Shown here in pieces: positions 5,554 to 6,593 of a stretch of 6,593 nucleotides of DNA. The notes below the pieces were generated by a model that was not told the origin of the DNA, did no database searches, and was given only the letters and a program-made list of their open reading frames with translations. Positions within the stretch are counted from its first letter, which is position 1. Each line of letters opens with the position of its first letter. Position numbers and translations under genes: made by a program. Where the stretch lies: assembly GCA_945860255.1 (NCBI GenBank), contig CAMAQI010000132.1, positions 1 to 6,593 of the forward strand, in the 5' to 3' direction. The DNA comes from Methylacidiphilum caldifontis. GTDB taxonomy: Bacteria; Verrucomicrobiota; Verrucomicrobiia; Methylacidiphilales; CAMAQI01.

Positions 5554-6405
5554 ATGAAAATCTTTCTCTTAGGCTGCGGTTTTGTCGGGAAAAAACTGGC
5601 ACAGAATTTTGGTGAGTTAGGTCATGAAGTCGTGGGATGGGTACGCAGCAACGATTCCGCTCTTGAACTTCGAGGGCTCGGAGTGAGTCCTTTGATCGGA
5701 GATTTTACCGAAGAGAGCTCCTGGGGAGCGCTTCCTCATGATTTTGATCTGGCGATCCATATCGCCTCCTCCGGACGTGGGGATGTGGCGGTTTACGAGA
5801 AAGTTTATTTAGAAGGGATGCGGCGACTTGCGGCTCATCTCCCCAAAGCGCGACTTTTTTTTGTCTCCTCGACCTCCGTTTACGGACAGATCGATGGAGC
5901 GATCGTTGATGAGAGCTCAGAAACCAATCCAAGTACGGCAACATCACAGGTATTATTAAAAGCGGAGCAAATTGCCTTAGAAAAAGGGGGGATCGTCGTT
6001 CGCCCCTCAGGAATTTATGGGCCACAGCGTTCGATTCTTTTTCAGAAATTCTTGGAGGGAACGGCTGTGATCGAAGGAGAGGGAAATCGATGGGTGAATC
6101 AGATTCATCGCGATGATGTCGCAGGAGGGATCACCTTTTTAATCGAAAATAACCATCGATCCGGAATTTTTAATCTCACCGATCAACGGCCTTCGAATCA
6201 CATGGAGATTTATCAGTGGCTTGCGCAAAAAACCGGCAAGCCACTTCCCCCCTACGCCGCGGAAAACCATCAGCGGAAACGGGGCTGGACCCATAAACGG
6301 ATCTCCAGTCAGAAATTGCAGACCTTGGGATGGCGATTAAAATTTCCGACCTTTGAAGAGGGATACAGCTCCTTTTTGGGCGCCCAGAGTGTCGGCGGTA
6401 GATAA
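5554..6405 (+). CDS. Atypical SDR-family NAD(P)-binding protein (YeeZ-like)
   Basis: This 283-residue Rossmann-fold protein belongs to the extended/atypical short-chain dehydrogenase or sugar-epimerase superfamily; the exact reaction is unknown. The N-terminal LLGCGFVGKKLA has the GxGxxG dinucleotide-binding pattern (Gly7, Gly9, Gly12). IHIASSG (68-74) follows beta-4, FVSSTSVYG (103-111) is the active-site serine strand, VVRPSGIYGP (148-157) follows, and HRDDVAGGI (185-193) is the usual H-x-x-D-V segment. The catalytic Tyr of YxxxK is missing: the Lys (136) is present in SQVLLKAEQ, but Gln132 stands where Tyr is expected. This resembles atypical SDRs such as E. coli YeeZ rather than active epimerases. 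AAGGGAG (5533-5539) lies 14 nt before the ATG, a long spacing. Only 36 bp, without a terminator, separate it from hflX, so it is probably co-transcribed. Confidence 0.8.
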   Translation: MKIFLLGCGFVGKKLAQNFGELGHEVVGWVRSNDSALELRGLGVSPLIGDFTEESSWGALPHDFDLAIHIASSGRGDVAVYEKVYLEGMRRLAAHLPKARLFFVSSTSVYGQIDGAIVDESSETNPSTATSQVLLKAEQIALEKGGIVVRPSGIYGPQRSILFQKFLEGTAVIEGEGNRWVNQIHRDDVAGGITFLIENNHRSGIFNLTDQRPSNHMEIYQWLAQKTGKPLPPYAAENHQRKRGWTHKRISSQKLQTLGWRLKFPTFEEGYSSFLGAQSVGGR

Positions 6406-6414
6406 CGCAATTAA

Positions 6415-6438
6415 AACCACGGATGGACGCGGATTGGG
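6415..6438. repeat. Dispersed intergenic repeat of the ACCACGGATGGACNCGGAT type
   Basis: The core ACCACGGATGGACGCGGATT (6416-6435) lies 9 bp after the SDR stop. From general knowledge, near-identical strings are scattered through intergenic regions of Verrucomicrobiota and related genomes and often give spurious short peptides. Only one copy is visible here, so repeat status rests on recall, not on this window. Confidence 0.5.
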
Positions 6439-6443
6439 GACTT

Positions 6444-6593
6444 AAACCCAGATTCGTCATTGGGAATCGTTTTACCTCATCAAATAGCTAACCAAAAGGG
6501 TGACGGAAATTTCGATGGAATTAACCTCGAGCGACGTCGAGATTTCGGTTCCCACCGAAACATTTTTGCATTCCCAATGCAATAAATGGGTTT
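6444..6593. repeat. Palindrome-rich 150-bp block bounded by an imperfect terminal inverted repeat
   Basis: The left end (6444-6469) and the reverse complement of the right end (6568-6593) share AAACCCA, then 7 mostly different bases, then CATTGGGAAT, in the same order and spacing: 18 of 26 positions identical. Inside are further hairpins: GATTC/GAATC (6451-6468), CTCGA/TCGAG (6526-6541), TTTCGGT/ACCGAAA (6543-6560) and TTGCATT/AATGCAA (6566-6582). No transposase is encoded, so it could be a MITE- or REP-like non-autonomous element or a structured RNA. The right end coincides with the window edge, so the repeat may extend further. Confidence 0.45.
6543..6567 (+). terminator. Possible intrinsic terminator of the plus-strand cluster
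   Basis: TTTCGGT (6543-6549) and ACCGAAA (6554-6560) form a 7-bp stem with a TCCC loop, followed two bases later by TTTTT (6563-6567). It lies 137 bp after the SDR stop and is the only stem plus T-run on the plus strand after the cluster. The stem is short and only moderately GC-rich, and it is nested in the inverted-repeat block. Confidence 0.35.

Noticed and set aside
6479..6498. AAATAGCTAACC in the right-end block as a fourth copy of the vapBC-flanking repeat
   Set aside because: Only about 8 bases (GTTAGCTA on the minus strand) match. That is too short to separate from chance.
1..6593. tRNA, rRNA, CRISPR arrays or transposase genes
   Set aside because: Reading both strands showed no cloverleaf with a TTCRA arm, no regularly spaced repeats and no transposase or integrase motifs.

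Overview
The window (6,593 bp, close to 50% G+C) is an ordinary bacterial chromosomal segment. One gene, cut by the window edge, lies on the minus strand. A two-gene toxin-antitoxin module and a four-gene cluster lie on the plus strand. The closest lineage I can suggest is Verrucomicrobiota or a PVC relative. The grounds are the form of the alanyl-tRNA synthetase N-terminus (EDVGFDTYHHTFFEMLG, and a long insertion before the motif-3 region) and an intergenic repeat with the core ACCACGGATGGACGCGGATT that I associate with such genomes. This placement is inference from memory and was not searched.

Layout. Positions 1-891 (minus) encode the first 297 residues of AlaRS (alaS), with the 3' end outside the window. 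Positions 892-1103 are the divergent intergenic region between alaS and the toxin-antitoxin genes. Positions 1104-1811 (plus) are a VapBC-type module: a 91-residue antitoxin and a 142-residue PIN-domain toxin 3 bp apart. Copies of a short repeat lie on both sides of it. Positions 1812-2165 hold no gene that I can support, but are dense in short tandem repeats, inverted repeats and a well-paired hairpin. Positions 2166-6405 (plus) are four closely packed genes: an unusual J-domain-like protein, miaA (tRNA A37 dimethylallyltransferase), hflX (ribosome-associated GTPase) and an atypical NAD(P)-binding SDR protein. Positions 6406-6593 are non-coding: a known-looking dispersed repeat, followed by a palindrome-rich block bounded by an imperfect inverted repeat that reaches the last base.

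Functionally the window is weighted towards translation: AlaRS charges tRNA, MiaA modifies A37 of tRNAs reading UNN codons, and HflX splits stalled ribosomes. In many bacteria miaA and hflX are neighbours, often with hfq between them. Here hfq is absent and miaA overlaps hflX by 10 bp. The J-like protein ends 2 bp before miaA, so it is probably co-transcribed and may be co-regulated with tRNA and ribosome maintenance. VapC toxins are RNases, often acting on tRNA or rRNA. The module nevertheless looks like an inserted accessory cassette rather than part of the housekeeping cluster.

No clear new system is proven here. The best candidates for follow-up are the 150-bp inverted-repeat element at the right end, the repeats around the VapBC module, and the hairpin in the leader of the J-like/miaA/hflX cluster.
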